In this document: in pieces, positions 9,633 to 23,174 of the stretch | Layout: each line of letters opens with the position of its first letter | Position numbering within the stretch: position 1 is the first letter of the stretch | Assembly (NCBI GenBank): GCA_964017155.1 | Contig: OZ024854.1 | Span: 69,892,754-69,956,753, forward strand | Reading direction: 5' to 3' | DNA length: 64,000 bases | DNA from: Oasisia sp. SBJ-2009 | Lineage: Eukaryota > Annelida > Polychaeta > Sabellida > Siboglinidae | Position numbers and translations under genes: made by a program | The notes under the pieces: generated by a model | The model's database searches: none | Told to the model about the DNA's origin: nothing | The model's input: only the letters and a program-made list of their open reading frames with translations

Positions 9633-11148
9633 TATACTCTCAATTTGTTTTCAGTATTTCACTATTTGGCACTTATGTACAAGTCGGACCCACCTCAATG
9701 TTGCTATTATATCAATATTTTTGCCAACATTTGATACTTGATTAAATTAATTCATTCAATTTTAATCATCTTGCGCGTATTTATGTTTTATAAACAGCGC
9801 GTCTTGGCAAACTGTTGAGGTCGAAAAGACAGCGCGAATTGTGCCAGTCGCAAGCGAAGAGGTGCATGTTACTGCGCTGTGCATATGAAATGAGCGATAA
9901 ACAGTTTGTTTATGCCGATCGCGCTGTCTTTTCCACCTCAAAAGTCTGCTAAGACGCGCTGTATATAAAACATAAATATGCGCAAGATGAATATAATTGA
10001 TTGAATGAACAAAATCAAGTATCAAATGTTGGCAAAAATACAGTTATAATACCAAAATTGAGGTGGGCCCGATTTGTACATAAGTGCCAACACTTGCGGG
10101 CGCGTACCTTCACGCGCAATCTCTCATAAAAGCACGTATACTCTCAATTTGTTTTCAGTATTTCACTATTTGGCACTAATGTACAAGTCGGACCCACCTC
10201 AATGTTGCTATTATATCAGTATTTTTGCCAACATTTGATACTTGATTAAATTAATTCATTCAATTATAATCATCTTGCGCGTATTTATGTTTTATAAACA
10301 GCGCGTCTTGGCAAACTTTTGAGGTCGAAAAGACAGCGCGATTTGTGCCAGTCGCAAGCGCAGCGGTGCATGTTACTGCGCTGTGCATATGAATTGAGCG
10401 ATAAACAATTTGTTTATGCCGACCACTCTGTCTTTTCGACCTTAAAAGTCTGCTGAGACGCGCTGGTTATACAACATAAATATGCGCAAGATGATTATAA
10501 TTGATTGAATTAACAAAATCAAGTATCAAATGTTGGCAAAGATACAGTTATAATACCAAAATTGAGGTGGGCCCGACTTGTACATAAGTGCCAACACTTG
10601 CGGACGCGTACCTTCACGCGCACTCTCTCATAAATAAAAGCACGTATACTCTCAATTTGTTTTCAGTATTTCACTATTTGGCACTTATGTACAAGTCGGA
10701 CCCACCTCAATGTTGCTATTATATCAGTATTTTTGCCAACATTTGATACTTGATTAAATTAATTCATTCAATTATAATCATCTTGCGCGTATTTATGTTT
10801 TATAAACAGCGCGTCTTGGCAAACTTTTGAGGTCGAAAAGACAGCGCGAATTGTGCCAGTCGCAAGCGCAGAGGTGCATGTTACTGCGCTGTGCATATGA
10901 AATGAGCGATAAACAGTTTGTTTATGCCGACCACGCTGTCTTTTCGACCTCAAAAGTCTGCTAAGACGCGCTGTATATAAAACATTAATATGCGCAAGAT
11001 GATTATAATTGATTGATTTAACAAAATCAAGTATCAAATGTTGGCAAAGATACAGTTATAATACCAAAAGTGAGGTGGGCCCGACTTGTACATAAATGCC
11101 TACACTTGCGGGCGCGCAACTTCACGCGCACTCTCTCATAAAAGCACG

Positions 11149-11439
11149 TATACTCTCAATTTGTTTTCAGTATTTCACTATTTGGCACTTATGTACAAGT
11201 CGGACCCACCTCAATGTTGCTATTATATAAGTATGTTTGCCAACATTTGATACTTGATTAAATTAATTCATTCAATTATAATCATCTTGCGCGTATATAT
11301 GTTTTATAAACAGCGCGTCTTGGCAAACTTTTGAGGTCGAAAAGACAGCGCGAATTGTGCCAGTCGCAAGCGCAGAGGTGCATGTTACTGCGCTGTGCAT
11401 ATGAAATGAGCGATAAACAGTTTGTTTATGCCGACCACG
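11149..11439. repeat. 291-bp short unit 6
   Basis: Single unit containing TATAAGTATGTTTGCC and GCGTATATATG. The 3' flank is of the CTGTATTT type and leads into the GCGCTTATTT unit. Confidence 0.88.
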
Positions 11440-13455
11440 TATACTCTCAATTTGTTTTCAGTATTTCACTATTTGGCACTTATGTACAAGTCGGACCCAC
11501 CTCAATGTTGCTATTATATCTGTATTTTTGCCAACATTTGATACTTGATTAAATTAATTCATTCAATTATAATCATCTTGCGCTTATTTATGTTTTTTAA
11601 ACAGCGCGTCTTGGCAAACCTTTGAGGTCGAAAAGACAGCGCGAATTGTGCCAGTCGCAAGCGAAGAGGTGCATGTTACTGCGCTGTGCATATGAAATGA
11701 GCGATAAACAGTTTGTTTATGCCGATCGCGCTGTCTTTTCCACCTCAAAAGTCTGCTAAGACGCGCTGTATATAAAACATAAATATGGGCAAGATGAATA
11801 TAATTGATTGAATGAACAAAATCAAGTATCAAATGTTGGCAAAAATACAGTTATAATACCAAAATTGAGGTGGGCCCGACTTGTACATAAGTGCCAACAC
11901 TTGCGGGCGCGTACCTTCACGCGCAATCTCTCATAAAAGCACGTATACTCTCAATTTGTTTTCAGTATTTCACTATTTGGCACTAATGTACAAGTCGGAC
12001 CCACCTCAATGTTGCTATTATATCAGTATTTTTGCCAACATTTGATACTTGATTAAATTAATTCATTCAATTATAATCATCTTGCGCGTATTTATGTTTT
12101 ATAAACAGCGCGTCTTGGCAAACTTTTGAGGTCGAAAAGACAGCGCGATTTGTGCCAGTCGCAAGCGCAGCGGTGCATGTTACTGCGCTGTGCATATGAA
12201 TTGAGCGATAAACAATTTGTTTATGCCGACCACGCTGTCTTTTCGACCTTAAAAGTCTGCTGAGACGCGCTGGTTATAAAACATAAATATGCGCAAGATG
12301 ATTATAATTGATTGAATTAACAAAATCAAGTATCAAATGTTGGCAAAGATACAGTTATAATACCAAAATTGTGGTGGGCCCGACTTGTACATAAATGCCT
12401 ACACTTGCGGGCGCGCAACTTCACGCGCACTCTCTCATAAAAGCACGTATACTCTCAATTTGTTTTCATTATTTCACTATTTGGCACTTATGTACAAGTC
12501 GGACCCACCTCAATGTTGCTATTATATCAGTATTTTTGCCAACATTTGATACTTGATTAAATTAATTCATTCAATTTTAATCATCTTGCGCGTATTTATG
12601 TTTTATAAACAGCGCGTCTTGGCAAACTGTTGAGGTCGAAAAGACAGCGCGAATTGTGCCAGTCGCAAGCGAAGAGGTGCATGTTACTGCGCTGTGCATA
12701 TGAAATGACCGATAAACAGTTTGTTTATGCCGACCACGCTGTCTTTTCGACCTCAAAAGTCTGCTAAGACGCGCTGTATATAAAACATTAATATGCGCAA
12801 GATGATTATAATTGATTGAATTAACAAAATCAAGTATCAAATGTTGGCAAAGATACAGTTATAATACCAAAATTGAGGTGGGCCCGACTTGTACATAAAT
12901 GCCTACACTTGCGGGCGCGCACCTTCACGCGCACTCTCTCATAAAAGCACGTATACTCTCAATTTGTTTTCAGTATTTCACTATTTGGCACTTATGTACA
13001 AGTCGGACCCACCTCAATGTTGCTATTATATCAGTATTTTTGCCAACATTTGATACTTGATTAAATTAATTCATTCAATTATAATCATCTTGCGCGTATT
13101 TATGTTTTATAAACAGCGCGTCTTGGCAAACTTTTGAGGTCGAAAAGACAGCGCGAATTGTGCCAGTCGCAAGCGCAGAGGTGCATGTTACTGCGCTGTG
13201 CATATGAAATGAGCGATAAACAGTTTGTTTATGCCGACCACGCTGTCTTTTCGACCTCAAAAGTCTGCTAAGACGCGCTGTATATAAAACATTAATATGC
13301 GCAAGATGATTATAATTGATTGATTTAACAAAATCAAGTATCAAATGTTGGCAAAGATACAGTTATAATACCAAAAGTGAGGTGGGCCCGACTTGTACAT
13401 AAATGCCTACACTTGCGGGCGCGCAACTTCACGCGCACTCTCTCATAAAAGCACG

Positions 13456-13746
13456 TATACTCTCAATTTGTTTTCAGTATTTCACTATTTGGCACTGATG
13501 TACAAGTCGGACCCACCTCAATGTTGCTATTATATAAGTATGTTTGCCAACATTTGATACTTGATTAAATTAATTCATTCAATTATAATCATCTTGCGCG
13601 TATATATGTTTTATAAACAGCGCGTCTTGGCAAACTTTTGAGGTCGAAAAGACAGCGCGAATTGTGCCAGTCGCAAGCGCAGAGGTGCATGTTACTGCGC
13701 TGTGCATATGAAATGAGCGATAAACAGTTTGTTTATGCCGACCACG
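13456..13746. repeat. 291-bp short unit 7 (first of a pair)
   Basis: Copy of short unit 4 at offset 4405, with the shared TGATGTAC variant at 13496. Confidence 0.88.
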
Positions 13747-14037
13747 TATACTCTCAATTTGTTTTCAGTATTTCACTATTTGGCACTTATGTACAAGTCG
13801 GACCCACCTCAATGTTGCTATTATATCTGTATTTTTGCCAACATTTGATACTTGATTAAATTAATTCATTCAATTATAATCATCTTGCGCGTATTTATGT
13901 TTTATAAACAGCGCGTCTTGGCAAACTTTTGAGGTCGAAAAGACAGCGCGAATTGTGCCAGTCGCAAGCGCAGAGGTGCATGTTACTGCGCTGTGCATAT
14001 GAAATGAGCGATAAACAGTTTGTTTATGCCGACCACG
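13747..14037. repeat. 291-bp short unit 8 (second of a pair)
   Basis: Copy of short unit 5 at offset 4405. The 3' flank is of the CAATATTT type. Confidence 0.88.
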
Positions 14038-16561
14038 TATACTCTCAATTTGTTTTCAGTATTTCACTATTTGGCACTTATGTACAAGTCGGACCCACCT
14101 CAATGTTGCTATTATATCAATATTTTTGCCAACATTTGATACTTGATTAAATTAATTCATTCAATTTTAATCATCTTGCGCGTATTTATGTTTTATAAAC
14201 AGCGCGTCTTGGCAAACTGTTGAGGTCGAAAAGACAGCGCGAATTGTGCCAGTCGCAAGCGAAGAGGTGCATGTTACTGCGCTGTGCATATGAAATGAGC
14301 GATAAACAGTTTGTTTATGCCGATCGCGCTGTCTTTTCCACCTCAAAAGTCTGCTAAGACGCGCTGTATATAAAACATAAATATGCGCAAGATGAATATA
14401 ATTGATTGAATGAACAAAATCAAGTATCAAATGTTGGCAAAAATACAGTTATAATACCAAAATTGAGGTGGGCCCGATTTGTACATAAGTGCCAACACTT
14501 GCGGGCGCGTACCTTCACGCGCAATCTCTCATAAAAGCACGTATACTCTCAATTTGTTTTCAGTATTTCACTATTTGGCACTAATGTACATGTCGGACCC
14601 ACCTCAATGTTGCTATTATATCAGTATTTTTGCCAACATTTGATACTTGATTAAATTAATTCATTCAATTATAATCATCTTGCGCGTATTTATGTTTTAT
14701 AAACAGCGCGTCTTGGCAAACTTTTGAGGTCGAAAAGACAGCGCGATTTGTGCCAGTCGCAAGCGCAGCGGTGCATGTTACTGCGCTGTGCATATGAATT
14801 GAGCGATAAACAATTTGTTTATGCCGACCACTCTGTCTTTTCGACCTTAAAAGTCTGCTGAGACGCGCTGGTTATACAACATAAATATGCGCAAGATGAT
14901 TATAATTGATTGAATTAACAAAATCAAGTATCAAATGTTGGCAAAGATACAGTTATAATACCAAAATTGAGGTGGGCCCGACTTGTACATAAGTGCCAAC
15001 ACTTGCGGACGCGTACCTTCACGCGCACTCTCTCATAAATAAAAGCACGTATACTCTCAATTTGTTTTCAGTATTTCACTATTTGGCACTTATGTACAAG
15101 TCGGACCCACCTCAATGTTGCTATTATATCAGTATTTTTGCCAACATTTGATACTTGATTAAATTAATTCATTCAATTATAATCATCTTGCGCGTATTTA
15201 TGTTTTATAAACAGCGCGTCTTGGCAAACTTTTGAGGTCGAAAAGACAGCGCGAATTGTGCCAGTCGCAAGCGCAGAGGTGCATGTTACTGCGCTGTGCA
15301 TATGAAATGAGCGATAAACAGTTTGTTTATGCCGACCACGATGTCTTTTCGACCTCAAAAGTCTGCTAAGACGCGCTGTATATAAAACATTAATATGCGC
15401 AAGATGATTATAATTGATTGATTTAACAAAATCAAGTATCAAATGTTGGCAAAGATACAGTTATAATACCAAAAGTGAGGTGGGCCCGACTTGTACATAA
15501 ATGCCTACACTTGCGGGCGCGCAACTTCACGCGCACTCTCTCATAAAAGCACGTATACTCTCAATTTGTTTTCAGTATTTCACTATTTGGCACTTATGTA
15601 CAAGTCGGACCCACCTCAATGTTGCTATTATATAAGTATGTTTGCCAACATTTGATACTTGATTAAATTAATTCATTCAATTATAATCATCTTGCGCGTA
15701 TATATGTTTTATAAACAGCGCGTCTTGGCAAACTTTTGAGGTCGAAAAGACAGCGCGAATTGTGCCAGTCGCAAGCGCAGAGGTGCATGTTACTGCGCTG
15801 TGCATATGAAATGAGCGATAAACAGTTTGTTTATGCCGACCACGCTGTCTTTTCGACCTCAAAAGTCTGCTAAGACGCGCTGTATATAAAACATTAATAT
15901 GCGCAAGATGATTATAATTGATTGAATTAACAAAATCAAGTATCAAATGTTGGCAAAGATACAGTTATAATACCAAAATTGAGGTGGGCCCGACTTGTAC
16001 ATAAATGCCTACACTTGCGGGCGCGCACCTTCACGCGCACTCTCTCATAAAAGCACGTATACTCTCAATTTGTTTTCAGTATTTCACTATTTGGCACTTA
16101 TGTACAAGTCGGACCCACCTCAATGTTGCTATTATATCAGTATTTTTGCCAACATTTGATACTTGATTAAATTAATTCATTCAATTATAATCATCTTGCG
16201 CGTATTTATGTTTTATAAACAGCGCGTCTTGGCAAACTTTTGAGGTCGAAAAGACAGCGCGAATTGTGCCAGTCGCAAGCGCAGAGGTGCATGTTACTGC
16301 GCTGTGCATATGAAATGAGCGATAAACAGTTTGTTTATGCCGACCACGCTGTCTTTTCGACCTCAAAAGTCTGCTAAGACGCGCTGTATATAAAACATTA
16401 ATATGCGCAAGATGATTATAATTGATTGATTTAACAAAATCAAGTATCAAATGTTGGCAAAGATACAGTTATAATACCAAAAGTGAGGTGGGCCCGACTT
16501 GTACATAAATGCCTACACTTGCGGGCGCGCAACTTCACGCGCACTCTCTCATAAAAGCACG

Positions 16562-16852
16562 TATACTCTCAATTTGTTTTCAGTATTTCACTATTTGGCA
16601 CTGATGTACAAGTCGGACCCACCTCAATGTTGCTATTATATAAGTATGTTTGCCAACATTTGATACTTGATTAAATTAATTCATTCAATTATAATCATCT
16701 TGCGCGTATATATGTTTTATAAACAGCGCGTCTTGGCAAACTTTTGAGGTCGAAAAGACAGCGCGAATTGTGCCAGTCGCAAGCGCAGAGGTGCATGTTA
16801 CTGCGCTGTGCATATGAAATGAGCGATAAACAGTTTGTTTATGCCGACCACG
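16562..16852. repeat. 291-bp short unit 9 (first of a pair)
   Basis: Copy of short unit 4 at offset 7511, with TGATGTAC at 16602. Confidence 0.88.
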
Positions 16853-17143
16853 TATACTCTCAATTTGTTTTCAGTATTTCACTATTTGGCACTTATGTAC
16901 AAGTCGGACCCACCTCAATGTTGCTATTATATCTGTATTTTTGCCAACATTTGATACTTGATTAAATTAATTCATTCAATTATAATCATCTTGCGCGTAT
17001 TTATGTTTTATAAACAGCGCGTCTTGGCAAACTTTTGAGGTCGAAAAGACAGCGCGAATTGTGCCAGTCGCAAGCGCAGAGGTGCATGTTACTGCGCTGT
17101 GCATATGAAATGAGCGATAAACAGTTTGTTTATGCCGACCACG
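16853..17143. repeat. 291-bp short unit 10 (second of a pair)
   Basis: Copy of short unit 5 at offset 7511. The 3' flank is of the CAATATTT type. Confidence 0.88.
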
Positions 17144-18659
17144 TATACTCTCAATTTGTTTTCAGTATTTCACTATTTGGCACTTATGTACAAGTCGGAC
17201 CCACCTCAATGTTGCTATTATATCAATATTTTTGCCAACATTTGATACTTGATTAAATTAATTCATTCAATTTTAATCATCTTGCGCGTATTTATGTTTT
17301 ATAAACAGCGCGTCTTGGCAAACTGTTGAGGTCGAAAAGACAGCGCGAATTGTGCCAGTCGCAAGCGAAGAGGTGCATGTTACTGCGCTGTGCATATGAA
17401 ATGAGCGATAAACAGTTTGTTTATGCCGATCGCGCTGTCTTTTCCACCTCAAAAGTCTGCTAAGACGCGCTGTATATAAAACATAAATATGCGCAAGATG
17501 AATATAATTGATTGAATGAACAAAATCAAGTATCAAATGTTGGCAAAAATACAGTTATAATACCAAAATTGAGGTGGGCCCGATTTGTACATAAGTGCCA
17601 ACACTTGCGGGCGCGTACCTTCACGCGCAATCTCTCATAAAAGCACGTATACTCTCAATTTGTTTTCAGTATTTCACTATTTGGCACTAATGTACAAGTC
17701 GGACCCACCTCAATGTTGCTATTATATCAGTATTTTTGCCAACATTTGATACTTGATTAAATTAATTCATTCAATTATAATCATCTTGCGCGTATTTATG
17801 TTTTATAAACAGCGCGTCTTGGCAAACTTTTGAGGTCGAAAAGACAGCGCGATTTGTGCCAGTCGCAAGCGCAGCGGTGCATGTTACTGCGCTGTGCATA
17901 TGAATTGAGCGATAAACAATTTGTTTATGCCGACCACTCTGTCTTTTCGACCTTAAAAGTCTGCTGAGACGCGCTGGTTATACAACATAAATATGCGCAA
18001 GATGATTATAATTGATTGAATTAACAAAATCAAGTATCAAATGTTGGCAAAGATACAGTTATAATACCAAAATTGAGGTGGGCCCGACTTGTACATAAGT
18101 GCCAACACTTGCGGACGCGTACCTTCACGCGCACTCTCTCATAAATAAAAGCACGTATACTCTCAATTTGTTTTCAGTATTTCACTATTTGGCACTTATG
18201 TACAAGTCGGACCCACCTCAATGTTGCTATTATATCAGTATTTTTGCCAACATTTGATACTTGATTAAATTAATTCATTCAATTATAATCATCTTGCGCG
18301 TATTTATGTTTTATAAACAGCGCGTCTTGGCAAACTTTTGAGGTCGAAAAGACAGCGCGAATTGTGCCAGTCGCAAGCGCAGAGGTGCATGTTACTGCGC
18401 TGTGCATATGAAATGAGCGATAAACAGTTTGTTTATGCCGACCACGCTGTCTTTTCGACCTCAAAAGTCTGCTAAGACGCGCTGTATATAAAACATTAAT
18501 ATGCGCAAGATGATTATAATTGATTGATTTAACAAAATCAAGTATCAAATGTTGGCAAAGATACAGTTATAATACCAAAAGTGAGGTGGGCCCGACTTGT
18601 ACATAAATGCCTACACTTGCGGGCGCGCAACTTCACGCGCACTCTCTCATAAAAGCACG

Positions 18660-18950
18660 TATACTCTCAATTTGTTTTCAGTATTTCACTATTTGGCACT
18701 TATGTACAAGTCGGACCCACCTCAATGTTGCTATTATATAAGTATGTTTGCCAACATTTGATACTTGATTAAATTAATTCATTCAATTATAATCATCTTG
18801 CGCGTATATATGTTTTATAAACAGCGCGTCTTGGCAAACTTTTGAGGTCGAAAAGACAGCGCGAATTGTGCCAGTCGCAAGCGCAGAGGTGCATGTTACT
18901 GCGCTGTGCATATGAAATGAGCGATAAACAGTTTGTTTATGCCGACCACG
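18660..18950. repeat. 291-bp short unit 11
   Basis: Single unit, copy of short unit 6 at offset 7511. The 3' flank is of the CTGTATTT type. Confidence 0.88.
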
Positions 18951-19847
18951 TATACTCTCAATTTGTTTTCAGTATTTCACTATTTGGCACTTATGTACAA
19001 GTCGGACCCACCTCAATGTTGCTATTATATCTGTATTTTTGCCAACATTTGATACTTGATTAAATTAATTCATTCAATTATAATCATCTTGCGCTTATTT
19101 ATGTTTTTTAAACAGCGCGTCTTGGCAAACCTTTGAGGTCGAAAAGACAGCGCGAATTGTGCCAGTCGCAAGCGAAGAGGTGCATGTTACTGCGCTGTGC
19201 ATATGAAATGAGCGATAAACAGTTTGTTTATGCCGATCGCGCTGTCTTTTCCACCTCAAAAGTCTGCTAAGACGCGCTGTATATAAAACATAAATATGCG
19301 CAAGATGAATATAATTGATTGAATGAACAAAATCAAGTATCAAATGTTGGCAAAAATACAGTTATAATACCAAAATTGAGGTGGGCCCGACTTGTACATA
19401 AGTGCCAACACTTGCGGGCGCGTACCTTCACGCGCAATCTCTCATAAAAGCACGTATACTCTCAATTTGTTTTCAGTATTTCACTATTTGGCACTAATGT
19501 ACAAGTCGGACCCACCTCAATGTTGCTATTATATCAGTATTTTTGCCAACATTTGATACTTGATTAAATTAATTCATTCAATTATAATCATCTTGCGCGT
19601 ATTTATGTTTTATAAACAGCGCGTCTTGGCAAACTTTTGAGGTCGAAAAGACAGCGCGATTTGTGCCAGTCGCAAGCGCAGCGGTGCATGTTACTGCGCT
19701 GTGCATATGAATTGAGCGATAAACAATTTGTTTATGCCGACCACGCTGTCTTTTCGACCTTAAAAGTCTGCTGAGACGCGCTGGTTATAAAACATAAATA
19801 TGCGCAAGATGATTATAATTGATTGAATTAACAAAATCAAGTATCAA

Positions 19848-21363
19848 ATGTTGGCAAAGATACAGTTATAATACCAAAATTGAGGTGGGCCCGACTTGTA
19901 CATAAGTGCCAACACTTGCGGACGCGTACCTTCACGCGCACTCTCTCATAAATAAAAGCACGTATACTCTCAATTTGTTTTCAGTATTTCACTATTTGGC
20001 ACTTATGTACAAGTCGGACCCACCTCAATGTTGCTATTATATCAGTATTTTTGCCAACATTTGATACTTGATTAAATTAATTCATTCAATTATAATGATC
20101 TTGCGCGTATTTATGTTTGATAAACAGCGCGTCTTGGCAAACTTTTGAGGTCGAAAAGACAGCGCGAATTGTGCCAGTCGCAAGCGCAGCGGTGCATGTT
20201 ACTGCGCTGTGCATATGAAATGAGCGATAAACAGTTTGTTTATGCCGACCACGCTGTCTTTTCGACCTCAAAAGTCTGCTAAGACGCGCTGTATATAAAA
20301 CATTAATATGCGCAAGATGATTATAATTGATTGAATTAACAAAATCAAGTATCAAATGTTGGCAAAAATACAGTTATAATACCAAAATTGAGGTGGGCCC
20401 GACTTGTACATAAGTGCCAACACTTGCGGGCGCGTACCTTCACGCGCAATCTCTCATAAAAGCACGTATACTCTCAATTTGTTTTCAGTATTTCACTATT
20501 TGGCACTTATGTACAAGTCGGAAACACCTCAATGTTGCTATTATATCAGTATTTTTGCCAACATTTGATACTTGATTAAATTAATTCATTCAATTTTAAT
20601 CATCTTGCGCGTATTTATGTTTTATAAACAGCGCGTCTTGGCAAACTTTTGAGGTCGAAAAGACAGCGCGAATTGTGCCAGTCGCAAGCGCAGAGGTGCA
20701 TGTTACTGCGCTGTGCATATGAAATGACCGATAAACAGTTTGTTTATGCCGACCACGCTGTCTTTTCGACCTCAAAAGTCTGCTAAGACGCGCTGTATAT
20801 AAAACATTAATATGCGCAAGATGATTATAATTGATTGAATTAACAAAATCAAGTATCAAATGTTGGCAAAGATACAGTTATAATACCAAAAGTGAGGTGG
20901 GCCCGACTTGTACATAAATGCCTACACTTGCGGGCGCGCAACTTCACGCGCACTCTCTCATAAAAGCACGTATACTCTCAATTTGTTTTCAGTATTTCAC
21001 TATTTGGCACTTATGTACAAGTCGGACCCACCTCAATGTTGCTATTATATAAGTATGTTTGCCAACATTTGATACTTGATTAAATTAATTCATTCAATTA
21101 TAATCATCTTGCGCGTATATATGTTTTATAAACAGCGCGTCTTGGCAAACTTTTGAGGTCGAAAAGACAGCGCGAATTGTGCCAGTCGCAAGCGCAGCGG
21201 TGCATGCTACTGCGCTGTGCATATGAATTGAGCGATAAACAATTTGTTTATGCCGACCACGCTGTCTTTTCGACCTTAAAAGTCTGCTGAGACGCGCTGG
21301 TTATAAAACATAAATATGCGCAAGATGATTATAATTGATTGAATTAACAAAATCAAGTATCAA
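19848..21363. repeat. Array block: 508 / 504 / 504-bp class c
   Basis: Landmarks are at 20355, 20859 and 21363. The first unit carries GTTTGATAAACAG, a marker that becomes frequent further right. The third has AGTGAGGTGGG with TATAAGTATGTTTGCC in its right arm joined to a class c left arm, so it is a mosaic. Confidence 0.78.
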
Positions 21364-23174
21364 ATGTTGGCAAAGATACAGTTATAATACCAAAATTGAG
21401 GTGGGCCCGACTTGTACATCAGTGCCAACACTTGCGGACGCGTACCTTCACGCGCACTCTCTCATAAATAAAAGCACGTATACTCTCAATTTGTTTTCAG
21501 TATTTCACTATTTGGCACTTATGTACAAGTCGGACCCACCTCAATGTTGCTATTATATCAGTATTTTTGCCAACATTTGATACTTGATTAAATTAATTCA
21601 TTCAATTATAATCATCTTGCGCGTATTTATGTTTGATAAACAGCGCGTCTTGGCAAACTTTTGAGGTCGAAAAGACAGCGCGAATTGTGCCAGTCGCAAG
21701 CGCAGCGGTGCATGTTACTGCGCTGTGCATATGAAATGAGCGATAAACAGTTTGTTTATGCCGACCACGCTGTCTTTTCGACCTCAAAAGTCTGCTAAGA
21801 CGCGCTGTATATGAAACATTAATATGCGCAAGATGATTATAATTGATTGAATTAACAAAATCAAGTATCAAATGTTGGCAAAAATACAGTTATAATACCA
21901 AAATTGAGGTGGGCCCGACTTGTACATAAGTGCCAACACTTGCGGGCGCGTACCTTCACGCGCAATCTCTCATAAAAGCACGTATACTCTCAATTTGTTT
22001 TCAGTATTTCACTATTTGGCACTTATGTACAAGTCGGAAACACCTCAATGTTGCTATTATATCAGTATTTTTGCCAACATTTGATACTTGATTAAATTAA
22101 TTCATTCAATTTTAATCATCTTGCGCGTATTTATGTTTTATAAACAGCGCGTCTTGGCAAACTTTTGAGGTCGAAAAGACAGCGCGAATTGTGCCAGTCG
22201 CAAGCGCAGAGGTGCATGTTACTGCGCTGTGCATATGAAATGAGCGATAAACAGTTTGTTTATGCCGACCACGTATACTCTCAATTTGTTTTCAGTATTT
22301 CACTATTTGGCACTTATGTACAAGTCGGACCCACCTCAATGTTGCTATTATATCAATATTTTTGCCAACATTTGATACTTGATTAAATTAATTCATTCAA
22401 TTTTAATCATCTTGCGCGTATTTATGTTTTATAAACAGCGCGTCTTGGCAAACTGTTGAGGTCGAAAAGACAGCGCGAATTGTGCCAGTCGCAAGCGAAG
22501 AGGTGCATGTTACTGCGCTGTGCATATGAAATGAGCGATAAACAGTTTGTTTATGCCGATCGCGCTGTCTTTTCCACCTCAAAAGTCTGCTAAGACGCGC
22601 TGTATATAAAACATAAATATGCGCAAGATGAATATAATTGATTGAATGAACAAAATCAAGTATCAAATGTTGGCAAAAATACAGTTATAATACCAAAATT
22701 GAGGTGGGCCCGATTTGTACATAAGTGCCAACACTTGCAGACGCGTACCTTCACGCGCACTCTCTCATAAATAAAAGCACGTATACTCTCAATTTGTTTT
22801 CAGTATTTCACTATTTGGCACTTATGTACAAGTCGGACCCACCTCAATGTTGCTATTATATCAGTATTTTTGCCAACATTTGATACTTGATTAAATTAAT
22901 TCATTCAATTATAATCATCTTGCGCGTATTTATGTTTTATAAACAGCGCGTCTTGGCAAACTTTTGAGGTCGAAAAAACAGCGCGAATTGTGCCAGTCGC
23001 AAGCGCAGAGGTGCATGTTACTGCGCTGTGCATATGAATTGAGCGATATACAATTTGTTTATGCCGACCACGCTGTCTTTTCGACCTTAAAAGTCTGCTG
23101 AGACGCGCTGGTTATAAAACATAAATATGCGCAAGATGATTATAATTGATTGAATTAACAAAATCAAGTATCAA
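21364..23174. repeat. Array block: 508 / 795 / 508-bp
   Basis: Landmarks are at 21871, 22666 and 23174. The middle interval contains a 291-bp unit and ends in a class b arm. The last unit has the CTTGCAGACGCG marker near 22735, shared with 26060 and 28660, and a class c left arm (here GAGCGATATACAATTTG). Confidence 0.78.
21983..22273. repeat. 291-bp short unit 12
   Basis: Carries the AAACACC right arm, unlike the other short units. This suggests its 5' half was exchanged with a neighbouring subfamily. The 3' flank is of the CAATATTT type. Confidence 0.88.

Larger units (their letters stand above)
8436..12336. repeat. Amplified segment, copy 1 (with short-unit pair)
   Basis: Landmarks are at 8939, 10025, 10529, 11037, 11832 and 12336. 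The interval 8940-10025 contains two adjacent 291-bp units. The rare change GGCACTGATGTAC at 9091 is shared with 13496 and 16602 in the other copies. Unit ...11832 has the odd TTTTTTAAACAG and GCGCTTATTT. Confidence 0.82.
12337..15442. repeat. Amplified segment, copy 2
   Basis: Landmarks are at 12840, 13344, 14430, 14934 and 15442. Positions 12841-15442 repeat 8436-11037 at offset 4405, including the tandem pair of short units and the TGATGTAC marker at 13496. A private change, CCACGATGTC, occurs at about 15340. Confidence 0.82.
15443..19847. repeat. Amplified segment, copy 3
   Basis: Landmarks are at 15946, 16450, 17536, 18040, 18548, 19343 and 19847. From about 15947 it repeats 8436-12336 at offset 7511, and 16451-18548 repeats 13345-15442 at offset 3106. 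The TGATGTAC marker is at 16602. The TTTTTTAAACAG unit recurs at about 19104. Confidence 0.82.
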
